From a bacterium 0.1xD8-71 (lineage in GTDB: Bacteria; Bacillota; Clostridia; Lachnospirales; Lachnospiraceae): 64,000 bases of DNA. Position numbers and translations under genes: made by a program. The notes beneath the pieces are model-generated. The model had not been told where the DNA came from and searched no databases. It worked only from the letters and a program-made list of their open reading frames with translations. The stretch lies in contig RAYR01000011.1 of NCBI GenBank assembly GCA_003612405.1, positions 1-64,000 of the forward strand, in the 5' to 3' direction. Below, in pieces: positions 16,604 to 25,642 of the stretch (its first letter is position 1; each line of letters opens with the position of its first letter).

Positions 16604-17614
16604 ATGGAACATTTACTCATTCCCAAAGATTACAAATCTGATCTGAATCTCTACGATACCCAGGTCGCCATCAAGACGGTAAAAGACTTTTTTCAGGACC
16701 TGCTGGCGGAAAAGCTCCATTTACTGAGGGTTTCGGCGCCCCTGTTCGTGGATCCGGCATCGGGCTTAAACGACAACTTAAACGGCGTGGAGCGTCCCGT
16801 ATCCTTTGGCATTAAAGAGCAGGATGATGCCCCGGCAGAGATTGTACACTCTCTGGCCAAATGGAAACGTATGGCACTGGATGAATACGGATTTTCTCAC
16901 GGAGAAGGTCTGTACACGGATATGAGCGCTGTCCGCAGAGACGAAATTACGGACAATATCCATTCCATTTATGTGGATCAGTGGGACTGGGAAAAAATCA
17001 TCTCCCGGGAAGAACGCTGTCTGGATTACCTGCAAGACACTGTCAAAAATGTCTACAAGGTGCTTAGAAAAACAGAAAAGTATATGGCCGTCCAATACGA
17101 TTATATTCATGAAATCCTGCCCCACGATATCTTTTTTATCACCACGCAGGAGCTGGAAGACCTCTATCCCGACAGCACCCCGAAGGAACGGGAATATTAC
17201 ATAACCAAAGAAAAGGGCGCCGTATGCCTGATGCAGATCGGTGATTTACTGGCTTCCGGCGTCAAACATGACGGCCGTGCGCCGGACTATGATGACTGGG
17301 CCCTCAATGCGGATATCCTGGTCTACTATCCGGTACTTGATATTGCCCTGGAATTATCCTCCATGGGGATCCGGGTTGACAAAGATGCACTTCTTTCCCA
17401 GCTAGACAAAGCAGGCTGCCCGGAACGGGCGAAGCTGCCTTTCCAGAAAGCAATCCTCGACGAAACGCTTCCTTTCACCATCGGCGGCGGCATCGGCCAA
17501 TCCAGAATCTGCATGTTTTTCCTGCGAAAAGCCCACATCGGCGAAGTGCAGTGTTCTCTCTGGCCTGCTGAGATTGTGGCCGAGGCCAGGGAAAACGGGA
17601 TACAACTGCTGTAA
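16604..17614 (+). CDS. asnA: Aspartate-ammonia ligase (asparagine synthetase A)
   Basis: A 336-residue class II-tRNA-synthetase-like enzyme that makes asparagine from aspartate, ammonia and ATP. Typical AsnA stretches are visible: the N-terminal LIPKDYKSDLNLYDTQVAI, VSAPLFVDPASGLNDNLNG, VERPVSFGI, IHSIYVDQWDWEK and a C-terminal GGGIGQSRICMFFL. Length matches the family (about 330-340). The ATG at 16604 follows GCGAGGT; a TTG lies one codon upstream. The 90-base gap before it is too short for a T-box and shows only a small GCAGG/CCTGC stem. A strong hairpin follows the stop. Confidence 0.95.
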   Translation: MEHLLIPKDYKSDLNLYDTQVAIKTVKDFFQDLLAEKLHLLRVSAPLFVDPASGLNDNLNGVERPVSFGIKEQDDAPAEIVHSLAKWKRMALDEYGFSHGEGLYTDMSAVRRDEITDNIHSIYVDQWDWEKIISREERCLDYLQDTVKNVYKVLRKTEKYMAVQYDYIHEILPHDIFFITTQELEDLYPDSTPKEREYYITKEKGAVCLMQIGDLLASGVKHDGRAPDYDDWALNADILVYYPVLDIALELSSMGIRVDKDALLSQLDKAGCPERAKLPFQKAILDETLPFTIGGGIGQSRICMFFLRKAHIGEVQCSLWPAEIVAEARENGIQLL

Positions 17615-17640
17615 AATGCAGTCCATAATACGTGATTCAT

Positions 17641-17676
17641 TACAGAAAGCGGGTGCCTGTGCACCCGCTTTCTGTA
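17641..17676. terminator. Bidirectional hairpin between asnA and the GH31 gene
   Basis: A perfect 16-bp stem (TACAGAAAGCGGGTGC / GCACCCGCTTTCTGTA) with a CTGT loop lies between the convergent stops. There is no clean U-run on either side, so it is a likely but not certain terminator for both genes. Confidence 0.65.
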
Positions 17677-17687
17677 AAATATACTGC

Positions 17688-20000
17688 TTATTTCCGTTCC
17701 ACCTTTACATCGCCTTCCACCCGGGTAACTTCCGCCATACCGTGAATGACCAGTACCGGCTTTTTCTCCGGACAGTCCGTCTCGAAAGTGATTGTATCTC
17801 CCAGACGGACCACTTTTGCCGTCATCACGATTCTGCCGAAAAGATCAGGGATCCGGCAGACCGTCTCTGCGCCGTCAGAAAGCGCATACAGATGCAGTTC
17901 CAGGTCTTTGGTATAATCATAATCCGGCAGTTTCTCGTTGCTGCCTATGGCAAGCAGTGTGTTATCCCTGACAAATACAGGCATTGAGAAATAGTCGTAG
18001 GATTCGCGGTACCATCTTCCGCCCTCTCTTGCTTCGCCGCTGATCAGGTGTGTCCACTGGCCTTCCGGCAGATAGTATTCTCCCACACCGTCCTCTCTGA
18101 AAATCGGTGCCACCAGAATGGAATCCCCCAGCATGTACTGCATATCCAGATCCTTCACACCCATCTGCTCCGGGAACTCCAGAACCATCGGACGCATCAT
18201 GGGAATACCCGTCTCATGGGAATACACTGCCTGTCCGTACAGATACGGCATCAGCCGGCATTTGAGATTGACGAAATATCTGGCCACATCGCAGGCTTCC
18301 TCATCAAACAGCCATGGTACACGATAGCTCTGGGAACCGTGCAGTCTGCTGTGGGAAGAAAAAATACCAAACTGTAACCATCTCTTATAAATGTCCGGTG
18401 AGGCGGTCTTCTCAAATCCGGAGATATCATGACTCCAGAAAGAAAAGCCGCTCATGGCAAAGCTTAATCCGCCTCTGAGCGTCTCCGCCATGGACGGATA
18501 GGACGCGGAACAGTCTCCGCCCCAGTGTACCGGGAACTGCTGACAGCCCGCGGTGGCGCTTCTGGCAAAGAGCACTGCCTCTTCCTCCCCTTTGACCTCT
18601 TTTAACATCTCAAACACGGCCTTATTATAAAGGAAGGTGTAATAATTATGCATACTTAAAGGATCCGCCCCATTGTGATAGGCCACATCAATGGGAATCC
18701 GCTCGCCGAAATCCGTCTTAAAGCAGTCTACCCCCATATCCACAAGGGTACGCAGCTTTCCGATATACCACTCTTTTGCGGCAGGATTGGTAAAATCCAC
18801 CAGAGCAATCCCCGGATTCCAGAAATCCACCTGTTTGGCACCTTTGCCGTCCTTTCGCATCACGAAATAACCTTTCTCCATACCCTCTTGAAAGAAAGGG
18901 GTTCCCTGAGCAATATAGGGATTGATCCAGACGCAGATCTTTAAGCCCTTTTCCTCCTTATAGCGCTTGAGCATGGCTCTCACATCGGAAAATGTCTGAT
19001 CGTCCCACTCATAATCACACCAGTGGAGTGCCTTCATCCAGTAGCTGTCAAAGTGAAATACCCTGAGCGGAATATCACGCTCGGCCATTCCGTCAATAAA
19101 AGAGCTTGTGGTCTCTTCATCATACTTGGTGGTAAAAGATGTGGTCAGCCACAGTCCAAATGACCAGGCCGGCGGCAGCGCCGGTTTCCCCGTCATATCC
19201 GTGTATCTGACCAGCACTTCCTTGGGCGTGGGCCCATAAATAAAGTGATAGCGCAGCTCCTCACCGGGCACGGAAAAGCCCACATACTCCACCTTCTCGC
19301 TGGCCACCTCAAAAGAAACCGGCGTGGCATGATCCACAAAAATACCGTATCCCTCGTTAGTCATATAAAAAGGCACCGACTTGTAAGCCACCTGGGAAGA
19401 AGTGCCGCCGTCCTCGTTCCACATCTCCACCACCTGCCCGTTCTTGGTAAAGGAGGTAAACTGCTCGCCCAAGCCATAAACCCGCTCTCCTGCTTTCAAG
19501 GAAAGCTCCGTGACCATATAAGGGGTAAACCGCTCGGAAAGATAGTTTTCCTGCGGAAACATGGTGCTCGGCTGCTTGTCATAGCGGATATAGCCCAGGT
19601 TGCGGAATCCACAGCCCGTAATGACTTTTCCCGCCGCCTCGAAACGATAAGTTCCTTCCTGTCTGTCAAACCGTACCGTCACGGCGCCGCTTGTCATCAC
19701 AGCCTCTTCCTCTGTAATCTGTACTTCAAAAGGCACTTCTTGACCATTTAAGTCAAACCTTGCCTCCGCATCCTCATAAGCCTCATAATGCCTTGCTTTC
19801 ACCAGAATATTGTTCTCGGCAAAAGCGATAAAATCAATGGTAATCGTAGAAATATTCTGCGCATCCGCGCGGCTTAAGATCTTGCGTTCCGGCGCCACGA
19901 TGCGCATCCCCCGCTCCGTCTTCGATGCATAAAACCCCTGGGAAGCGTAGGAAGCCGTGACCCGCTCACTGCGAAGCCAATAGCCTTCTGTGAATTTCAT
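17688..20000 (-). CDS. yicI: Alpha-xylosidase, GH31, YicI type
   Basis: A 770-residue GH31 enzyme releasing alpha-linked xylose, for example from isoprimeverose or xyloglucan oligosaccharides. The nucleophile motif FKTDFGERIP (Asp430) and acid/base motif HWGGDC (Asp496) are those of E. coli YicI, and their 66-residue spacing equals that of YicI (416/482). The length is also the same. There is no signal peptide, so it acts in the cytoplasm. Ribosome site AAAGGAGGAAAG. It is the last gene of sugar locus 1, 363 bases behind the binding-protein gene, with a palindromic operator-like site before it. Some activity on other alpha-glycosides cannot be excluded. Confidence 0.93.
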   Translation of the reverse strand: MKFTEGYWLRSERVTASYASQGFYASKTERGMRIVAPERKILSRADAQNISTITIDFIAFAENNILVKARHYEAYEDAEARFDLNGQEVPFEVQITEEEAVMTSGAVTVRFDRQEGTYRFEAAGKVITGCGFRNLGYIRYDKQPSTMFPQENYLSERFTPYMVTELSLKAGERVYGLGEQFTSFTKNGQVVEMWNEDGGTSSQVAYKSVPFYMTNEGYGIFVDHATPVSFEVASEKVEYVGFSVPGEELRYHFIYGPTPKEVLVRYTDMTGKPALPPAWSFGLWLTTSFTTKYDEETTSSFIDGMAERDIPLRVFHFDSYWMKALHWCDYEWDDQTFSDVRAMLKRYKEEKGLKICVWINPYIAQGTPFFQEGMEKGYFVMRKDGKGAKQVDFWNPGIALVDFTNPAAKEWYIGKLRTLVDMGVDCFKTDFGERIPIDVAYHNGADPLSMHNYYTFLYNKAVFEMLKEVKGEEEAVLFARSATAGCQQFPVHWGGDCSASYPSMAETLRGGLSFAMSGFSFWSHDISGFEKTASPDIYKRWLQFGIFSSHSRLHGSQSYRVPWLFDEEACDVARYFVNLKCRLMPYLYGQAVYSHETGIPMMRPMVLEFPEQMGVKDLDMQYMLGDSILVAPIFREDGVGEYYLPEGQWTHLISGEAREGGRWYRESYDYFSMPVFVRDNTLLAIGSNEKLPDYDYTKDLELHLYALSDGAETVCRIPDLFGRIVMTAKVVRLGDTITFETDCPEKKPVLVIHGMAEVTRVEGDVKVERK

Positions 20001-20038
20001 ATACTTTCCTCCTTTTTCAAAATGATATTAATAATATT

Positions 20039-20057
20039 ATTGACTTTATAAGTCAAT
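20039..20057. promoter_or_regulatory. Operator-like palindrome before the alpha-xylosidase gene
   Basis: ATTGACTT-TAT-AAGTCAAT: perfect 8-bp arms around 3 bases, about 39 bases before the ATG. A similar palindrome lies at 5883-5897 upstream of the ABC exporters. The bound regulator is unknown. Confidence 0.55.
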
Positions 20058-20363
20058 CTATATAACACTTCTGTCATTTCAACCAGGACAATTTGCTCAT
20101 CCTATCCTTTATTATACATATAAAATAGCCTGTGCACATCCCTTTTGTAAAATATGACATATATGCCGGGGAATAAACTTTTATAACTATGCAAGACCGA
20201 CGCCGGAACAGATAGAAAAAGCCGCTATCCTTCGTTGCCACGCTCTTCGGCGCCCACTTTAAGACAGCAGCCTTTCCTATTGTTAGTGTATTAACTCTTA
20301 TGAACAATCATTGCCGAACCATTTTCTAAAACGCAATCCCCATATACACGTTTCCTGTCTGAT
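20058..20363. other. Gap between binding-protein gene and alpha-xylosidase gene
   Basis: No gene seen. A TATAAT lies at 20116-20111 (minus strand) without a good -35, so an internal promoter for the alpha-xylosidase gene is possible. No clear terminator for the binding-protein gene is visible. Confidence 0.4.
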
Positions 20364-21740
20364 TTAGTTAGCCCCGTCAATGGCTGCCCACTGCTCCTCA
20401 ATCTGTGCGCAGGATGCATCTTTGTCTGCCGCACCGGAGATGTAAGACTGCATGATCTCACCAAAGGTCTGATGCCAGCTGTCTGTGGAATAGCAGATGG
20501 ACAGATCTGCTGCGCCTTTGGACGCACTCAGCGCATCACCCTGTTTCACAACTTCAAAGGTACTCTCCACATCAGATACAACAGGCGGTACTACACCGGC
20601 CACATCTGTGAACCATGCCTTGCCGTAATCGGAAGTATACCACCAGTTCACGAAATCAAGTGTTGCCTGCAATGCATCAGAATCTGCGGAAATACGGAGT
20701 GCCTGGTCAGAACCTGCAATTACCTGACACTGTGCTGCATCGTCAGTTACCGGATAACCATTGAAACCAATCTGTAAATCAGGATCAATTGCCAGTAAGT
20801 CTGCCTCAACCCATGCTCCCTGTCCTAATACCATGGCTGCCTTGCCCGTACCAAATGCGGAAAGTTCTCCGTCAAGAGCAGTCTCAAGCGGTTTGTCATC
20901 GCCATATTTAACAGCCAGATCGATAAAGCTGAAGAAATTGTTGTACAGCTCCGGATAATCGGAAACTTTCGCCTCGCCCTTCTCAAACTTCGCCACCAAT
21001 TCTGCGGAGCTCATTCCTGCGTTCGCTGCCGCCGCATCCAGGAAATGCTGCCATACATGTTTAAATACCCACCACTCATTGAACCCTGTGGTAAAAGGCT
21101 TGTAACCAGCCGCGGAAATCTTCTCACAGGCCGCTTCCATCTCGCTGACTGTCTGCGGAAACTCTGCAATCCCACACTCTTCAAAGATGGCTTTGTTATA
21201 GATCATGCCAAAATAGTTGCCCTTAATCGCAATACCATAGAGGCCGGAACCATCTTCCGGTGAAGCCATCATACTTGCCACTGCGGGCTGCATGGTTGTT
21301 TCCAACGCTTGACCACTTAAGTCAAAAGAATACTCTTTATACACATCAATCTCTTTACCGGATGTGGAAGAGAAAATATCAGGCACTTCGCCGGAATTTA
21401 ATTTTGCTTTCAAAAGCGTAGGATAATCGTTCTGTGTTGTCTCATAGTTGATTGTTACGTTCGGCGCTACAGTTTTGTACTCGTCAATCAATGTATTGAT
21501 TGCATCTGCATACTCCGGGGAAGAGATGAACATATAGATCTCCGCCTCTTCGGAAGAGCCTGCCTCTGCCGCCGGAGCTTCTGCTGCCGGTTCTTCTGCC
21601 GCAGGAGCCTCTGCTGCCGGTTCTTGTGCCGCAGGTTCTGCCGCCGGAGCACTTCCTGCATCACCGCCCGATCCACAGCCGGCAAGTACAGTCGTCATCA
21701 TGGCCGTACATAACAATACGCTGAGTAGTTTCTTTTTCAT
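20364..21740 (-). CDS. Sugar ABC transporter substrate-binding lipoprotein (locus 1)
   Basis: A 458-residue family 1 solute-binding protein that captures an oligosaccharide outside the cell and hands it to the two permeases encoded just upstream. Signal MKKKLLSVLLCTAMM ends in lipobox LAGC (Cys22). A low-complexity Ala/Pro/Glu linker (about 28-62) separates the anchor from the binding domain, which starts near EIYMFISSPEYADAI. The start follows GAAGGAGGATATCT. An upstream in-frame ATG at 21782 has no ribosome site. No ATPase gene is present, so a shared MsmK-type ATPase elsewhere must energise transport. The YicI-type enzyme downstream suggests an alpha-xyloside as cargo. Confidence 0.9.
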   Translation of the reverse strand: MKKKLLSVLLCTAMMTTVLAGCGSGGDAGSAPAAEPAAQEPAAEAPAAEEPAAEAPAAEAGSSEEAEIYMFISSPEYADAINTLIDEYKTVAPNVTINYETTQNDYPTLLKAKLNSGEVPDIFSSTSGKEIDVYKEYSFDLSGQALETTMQPAVASMMASPEDGSGLYGIAIKGNYFGMIYNKAIFEECGIAEFPQTVSEMEAACEKISAAGYKPFTTGFNEWWVFKHVWQHFLDAAAANAGMSSAELVAKFEKGEAKVSDYPELYNNFFSFIDLAVKYGDDKPLETALDGELSAFGTGKAAMVLGQGAWVEADLLAIDPDLQIGFNGYPVTDDAAQCQVIAGSDQALRISADSDALQATLDFVNWWYTSDYGKAWFTDVAGVVPPVVSDVESTFEVVKQGDALSASKGAADLSICYSTDSWHQTFGEIMQSYISGAADKDASCAQIEEQWAAIDGAN

Positions 21741-21825
21741 AGATATCCTCCTTCTCCCATAAATTGATGGTATGGGTTCCATTCTATATTATCAAAGGAA
21801 ACGCCTGACGCCTCCTGCGATAACC

Positions 21826-22665
21826 CTATCCCTTTACAGCACCTGCCACAACACCTTCCACGATATACTTCTGTAACAGAATAAACACGATGACGGAAGG
21901 CACGATTGCCAATACCATGGCTGTCAATGCATAGTTCCATTTGGTATTCATCTGTCCCACAAAGGTGTACGCCGCGAGCACCAGCGTCTTGGTCTCATTG
22001 TTGCTGTTGACCATCAGAAGCGGTAATAAGAAGTCATTCCAGATCCACATCACATCCAACACGATTACCGTGACTACCACTGATTTTAACAGCGGGAAAA
22101 TAATGGATACAAAGGTGCGGAAGGTGGAAGCCCCGTCTATGGTAGCACTCTCATCAAGCTCCCTGGGAATGGTCTTCATAAAATTATAAATGATAAAGGT
22201 TGCCATCGGGATGCCAAATCCCCAGTACTGGATGCCCAACCCAATCTTACTGCCGGAAAGATGGAATATATTCATGGATTTTAACAGGGTGATCATAATC
22301 GCCTGAAAAGGAATCAACATGGGGGTAATGATGATTGTATGCGCAATCTTACAGTATCTACCCTCTCTTCTTTCCAGGATATACGCCGCCATGGAGGAAA
22401 ACACCACAATGCCTGCAATACCGATGGCAGTGATAATCACGTTGTTGCGAAACAACAGCAGATATTTCATCTTATCCACCACATAAGTGTAGTTGGAAAG
22501 GTCAAAACGCTTAGGTAACGCCAGCACATCTCCGATAATCTCGCCGAAGGGCTTAAAAGAGTTCATGACCATCAGAAATACCGGATAGATATAGAAACAT
22601 GCCACTATCGTAAGGCAGATGATCATCGTCCACTTACTTACTTTTCTCTTGGTGTCCCGACTCAT
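21826..22665 (-). CDS. Sugar ABC transporter permease, MalG type (locus 1)
   Basis: A 279-residue inner-membrane protein with six predicted helices. The cytoplasmic EAA loop (ELDESATIDGASTFRTF) that docks the ATPase is present near residue 185, and the C-terminus YIVEGVVAGAVKG is typical of MalG-like subunits. Start and preceding stop share one base (TAATG), implying translational coupling to the MalF-type gene. It pairs with that subunit to carry sugar delivered by the binding protein at 20364-21740. Confidence 0.93.
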   Translation of the reverse strand: MSRDTKRKVSKWTMIICLTIVACFYIYPVFLMVMNSFKPFGEIIGDVLALPKRFDLSNYTYVVDKMKYLLLFRNNVIITAIGIAGIVVFSSMAAYILERREGRYCKIAHTIIITPMLIPFQAIMITLLKSMNIFHLSGSKIGLGIQYWGFGIPMATFIIYNFMKTIPRELDESATIDGASTFRTFVSIIFPLLKSVVVTVIVLDVMWIWNDFLLPLLMVNSNNETKTLVLAAYTFVGQMNTKWNYALTAMVLAIVPSVIVFILLQKYIVEGVVAGAVKG

Positions 22666-23543
22666 TACAGATCAACCTCCTTCCTGCTGAATCCTTTCAG
22701 TACAAGCTGTGTCAAAATCAGCACAAACAGGAAATAGATAATGGACTGTGCCGAACCCAGACCATAATTATTGTTGGTAAAGGCTTCTTTATAAATCTGC
22801 AAAGTCACACTGTTAGTTGCCGTTCCCGGCCCGCCCTTGGTCAGCGCCAGAATAATGTCAAACACCTTCAGGCCATTGGTCAGGGACATAAAAATACAAG
22901 TCGTAAAAGAAGGCCCCAGAAGAGGCAGTGTCACCTTAAAGAATTTCTGTCTGTTGGAAGCACCATCCACTACCGCCGCCTCCATCACATCTTTGGGTAC
23001 TGCCTGCAATCCCGCTATGTAAAGTACAATATAAAATCCCAAAGACTGCCAGACTCCCACGAAAGCCACTGAGTAAAACACCAGTTTCGTATCACCCAGC
23101 CAGCTGTAATTCCAAAGTCCCCACTCCGTAATCTCGTAAAGTTTCTCGAAACCGCTGGTAAAGATGAACTTCCAGATAAAGCCCACAATTGTCATACTCA
23201 TAATATAGGGAATAAAGAAAATGCCCCTGAAAAAGTTTGCCGCCTTGAATTTCTTTGTGAGAACCACTGCCAGTGCCAAGGCAAAGACATTAGAAAAAAT
23301 CACAAAAAAGAACGTGTAACGGGTGGTAAACCAGAGTGACTCCCGAAAATCACTGCTTTCCACAAAGATCGTCTTAAAGTTCTGCAAACCGATAAACTCA
23401 GCTTCCTTGGAAATACCGTTCCACTCCGTCAGCGAGTAGTATCCGCTGAGAACAAAGGGCAGATACATCATCAGACATACCAGAATAATCGCCGGCAGAG
23501 AAAACAGCACCGTTTCCAACTGTCTTTTTGCTTTCTTGCTCAT
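22665..23543 (-). CDS. Sugar ABC transporter permease, MalF type (locus 1)
   Basis: A 292-residue membrane subunit with six helices. The EAA loop reads KDVMEAAVVDGASNRQKFF (about residues 187-205). It is the first gene of the operon permease-permease-binding protein-(GH31). The start has AGAAAGGAATG upstream. It is divergent from the two-component genes, which probably control it. A small multi-hairpin element lies in its 5' UTR. Confidence 0.93.
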   Translation of the reverse strand: MSKKAKRQLETVLFSLPAIILVCLMMYLPFVLSGYYSLTEWNGISKEAEFIGLQNFKTIFVESSDFRESLWFTTRYTFFFVIFSNVFALALAVVLTKKFKAANFFRGIFFIPYIMSMTIVGFIWKFIFTSGFEKLYEITEWGLWNYSWLGDTKLVFYSVAFVGVWQSLGFYIVLYIAGLQAVPKDVMEAAVVDGASNRQKFFKVTLPLLGPSFTTCIFMSLTNGLKVFDIILALTKGGPGTATNSVTLQIYKEAFTNNNYGLGSAQSIIYFLFVLILTQLVLKGFSRKEVDL

Positions 23544-23587
23544 AGACTGTACATTCCTTTCTGATAATATTGTAATCCTCCGATTAT

Positions 23588-23652
23588 AGCCGAGGCTGCA
23601 AAGCAGTCCTCGTAATCGAGCCCTGCTCGATTTGTTATTCTGCGAAGCAAAT
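23588..23652 (-). other. Paired-hairpin element in the 5' UTR of sugar operon 1
   Basis: Two adjacent hairpins on the minus strand: AATCGAG-CAGGG-CTCGATT and CGAGGaCTGC-TTT-GCAGcCTCG, plus a short GCTTCGC stem nearby. A plausible -10 (TATAAT) lies upstream near 23677. Another TATAAT follows the second hairpin at 23587-23582. It resembles the multi-hairpin elements near 32.2 kb and 45.4 kb in architecture but not in sequence. Confidence 0.45.
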
Positions 23653-23744
23653 TACTTTATATTATTATAATTTATTAATTTTGTCATAAAAATGGAATTT
23701 TCCAAACAGATAGGTGCAAATTTCTGAACAAATTTTTATAACTA

Positions 23745-23773
23745 TTGTCCTATTTTCGAGAATATAGTAAGAT
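23745..23773 (+). promoter_or_regulatory. Promoter for two-component system 1
   Basis: Plus strand: -35 TTGTCC (23745-23750), 17-base spacer, -10 TAAGAT (23768-23773), 70 bases before the kinase start. Confidence 0.55.
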
Positions 23774-23842
23774 ATATTTGTAGAAAATGTGTGATACTGT
23801 TTCCGGCAAAACAGCAGTTTGCACAATCCTGGCAGGAGACTT

Positions 23843-25642
23843 ATGAGACAGCCGATACCCACCAAGAAACTTAAGACATGCTGCAAGACAATGCTCAACC
23901 GTACGGCTCTCTGGATGCAGTTAACTATATTTATGGTTCTGATTACCACACTGGTTGCCGGCTATTTGATTTACAAAGACTACACTTCCACCAGAAATCT
24001 GACCATCAATAATCAAATCAGCACCACCCATAAAATTCTCAGTCTGGAACTTGAAAATCTGGATAATTACCTGTTGGATCTTGCCAACTTCTGTATCCAG
24101 CCCTACTACGACTCCAGATTCACCAGAATCGTGGAACAGGATGTCCCGCTTACCGCCGAACAGCTTTCTTATGCCAAGCAGCAGATGTTCTATTACTACT
24201 ATACAAGAAACGATATTCTTGATTACGAACTGTATCTGATCCATCAGGATCTGTCTATCGGCCGCACCAACGGCCAACAGCACATTATCACCCAGGAGGC
24301 AGCACCGGAAGGTGTAAACAAAGCGCTTTTAGACTGCGAGAAAAGCAACATGAATCATAGCATTAAGGCTTCCGATTCTGCCACGAGCCTTATCTACTAC
24401 CACTCCCTTTTCCAGATCAAAGGCAAAATCAGTCAGGCCATTGTCCGTCTGAAACTGGATGACACCTACGCAAAACAGTTGCTTGAAAATCATTCGGAAC
24501 ATGGCGAAATCATTGTCTTTTTAAATGATAAGGAGGAAATCATCTTTTCCAATCAGGCAGAACTTCCGGCTAACCAGAAAGCCTTTCTGAAAGCGCTTTA
24601 TGACAGACAGCATCAACCGGAAGGCTATGAAACAGTGCAGCTCATGGAGCAGCCCTTCTTAATCGTGGAAACGGACAGCAAGACCACAGGAATCCGTCTG
24701 ATCAGCCTGACGCCGCTCTCCTACATAGATTCCCAGATTGGGAAACTTCGGCAGTCCATCATTGTGAGCGGTATCTGGGTCTGGCTCTTTACCATACTCC
24801 TGATCTACATGCTCCTGCGGCTCTTTACGATTCCCCTGCGGGTACTCACCAAACAGATGCAAAGAACCGGTGAGGGCGATTTCCATACCAGGATTAATGT
24901 GGAGGGAAGTACCGAGATACGCGGGCTTTCGGATAATTTTAATTCCATGGTCTCCCATATCGATCAGCTGATCAAACGCACCTACGTAGCGGAACTGAGC
25001 GAAAAAGACGCCAAGCTTTCTGCCCTGGAGGCCCAGTTAAACCCACATTTCCTATATAATACCTTACAGGCAGTCTCCACAGAGGCGCTGATCAACGATC
25101 AGCCGCAGATTCACCGGATGATTACCGCACTGGCCTCCAATCTGCGCTATACCATCAAAGGCAGCAACCTGGTGCCTCTCAAACAGGAAATGAGCTATGT
25201 AAAAGATTACATTTTCCTTCAGAAAATCCGCATGGATGATGCCCTGACCTTTACCAGTGACATTGACCCCGCCACAGAAGGCTGTCTGATTCCCAAGATC
25301 AGCATCCAGACACTGGTGGAAAATTCCATTATTCATGGAAAATCCGGCAATAAAGACACCATCTGCATCGAGGTCTCAGCCAAATATAATGACAATAATG
25401 TCATAATTATCGTCCGGGATAACGGATGCGGAATCGCACCACAACAGCTTGATAAACTGTATACAGACTTTAATCTCCAGAAGAGCACCGGCAAATATGG
25501 CGGAATCGGCCTTGCCAATCTCTACAGCCGTATCCGGCTGCTCTATGACACGCCGGCTTCTCTGGATATCCATACGCAGGAAACACAGTACACGGAAATT
25601 GTATTGACTCTACCGGTCATGAAAGGAGCCCCTTATGTATAG
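23843..25642 (+). CDS. YesM-type sensor histidine kinase (locus 1)
   Basis: A 599-residue membrane kinase. Helix 1 spans about 23-44, an extracellular sensor about 45-300, and helix 2 about 304-326, followed by HAMP, the phospho-acceptor box LNPHFLYNTL (His402) and an ATPase domain with NGCGI and GIGLANLYSRI. This is the His_kinase/HATPase_c layout of YesM-like sensors that watch extracellular sugars or a binding protein. The ATG at 23843 is preferred because GGCAGGAG precedes it; a TTG lies 24 bases earlier. It overlaps the response-regulator gene by 8 bases and is divergent from the permease operon, its probable target. Confidence 0.9.
   Translation: MRQPIPTKKLKTCCKTMLNRTALWMQLTIFMVLITTLVAGYLIYKDYTSTRNLTINNQISTTHKILSLELENLDNYLLDLANFCIQPYYDSRFTRIVEQDVPLTAEQLSYAKQQMFYYYYTRNDILDYELYLIHQDLSIGRTNGQQHIITQEAAPEGVNKALLDCEKSNMNHSIKASDSATSLIYYHSLFQIKGKISQAIVRLKLDDTYAKQLLENHSEHGEIIVFLNDKEEIIFSNQAELPANQKAFLKALYDRQHQPEGYETVQLMEQPFLIVETDSKTTGIRLISLTPLSYIDSQIGKLRQSIIVSGIWVWLFTILLIYMLLRLFTIPLRVLTKQMQRTGEGDFHTRINVEGSTEIRGLSDNFNSMVSHIDQLIKRTYVAELSEKDAKLSALEAQLNPHFLYNTLQAVSTEALINDQPQIHRMITALASNLRYTIKGSNLVPLKQEMSYVKDYIFLQKIRMDDALTFTSDIDPATEGCLIPKISIQTLVENSIIHGKSGNKDTICIEVSAKYNDNNVIIIVRDNGCGIAPQQLDKLYTDFNLQKSTGKYGGIGLANLYSRIRLLYDTPASLDIHTQETQYTEIVLTLPVMKGAPYV

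Noticed and set aside
19741..21325. TTGACC...AAGTCAA palindromes inside the alpha-xylosidase and binding-protein genes
   Set aside because: Both encode a similar Asp-Leu-x-Gly-Gln stretch, so coding constraint explains the resemblance to the intergenic palindrome.
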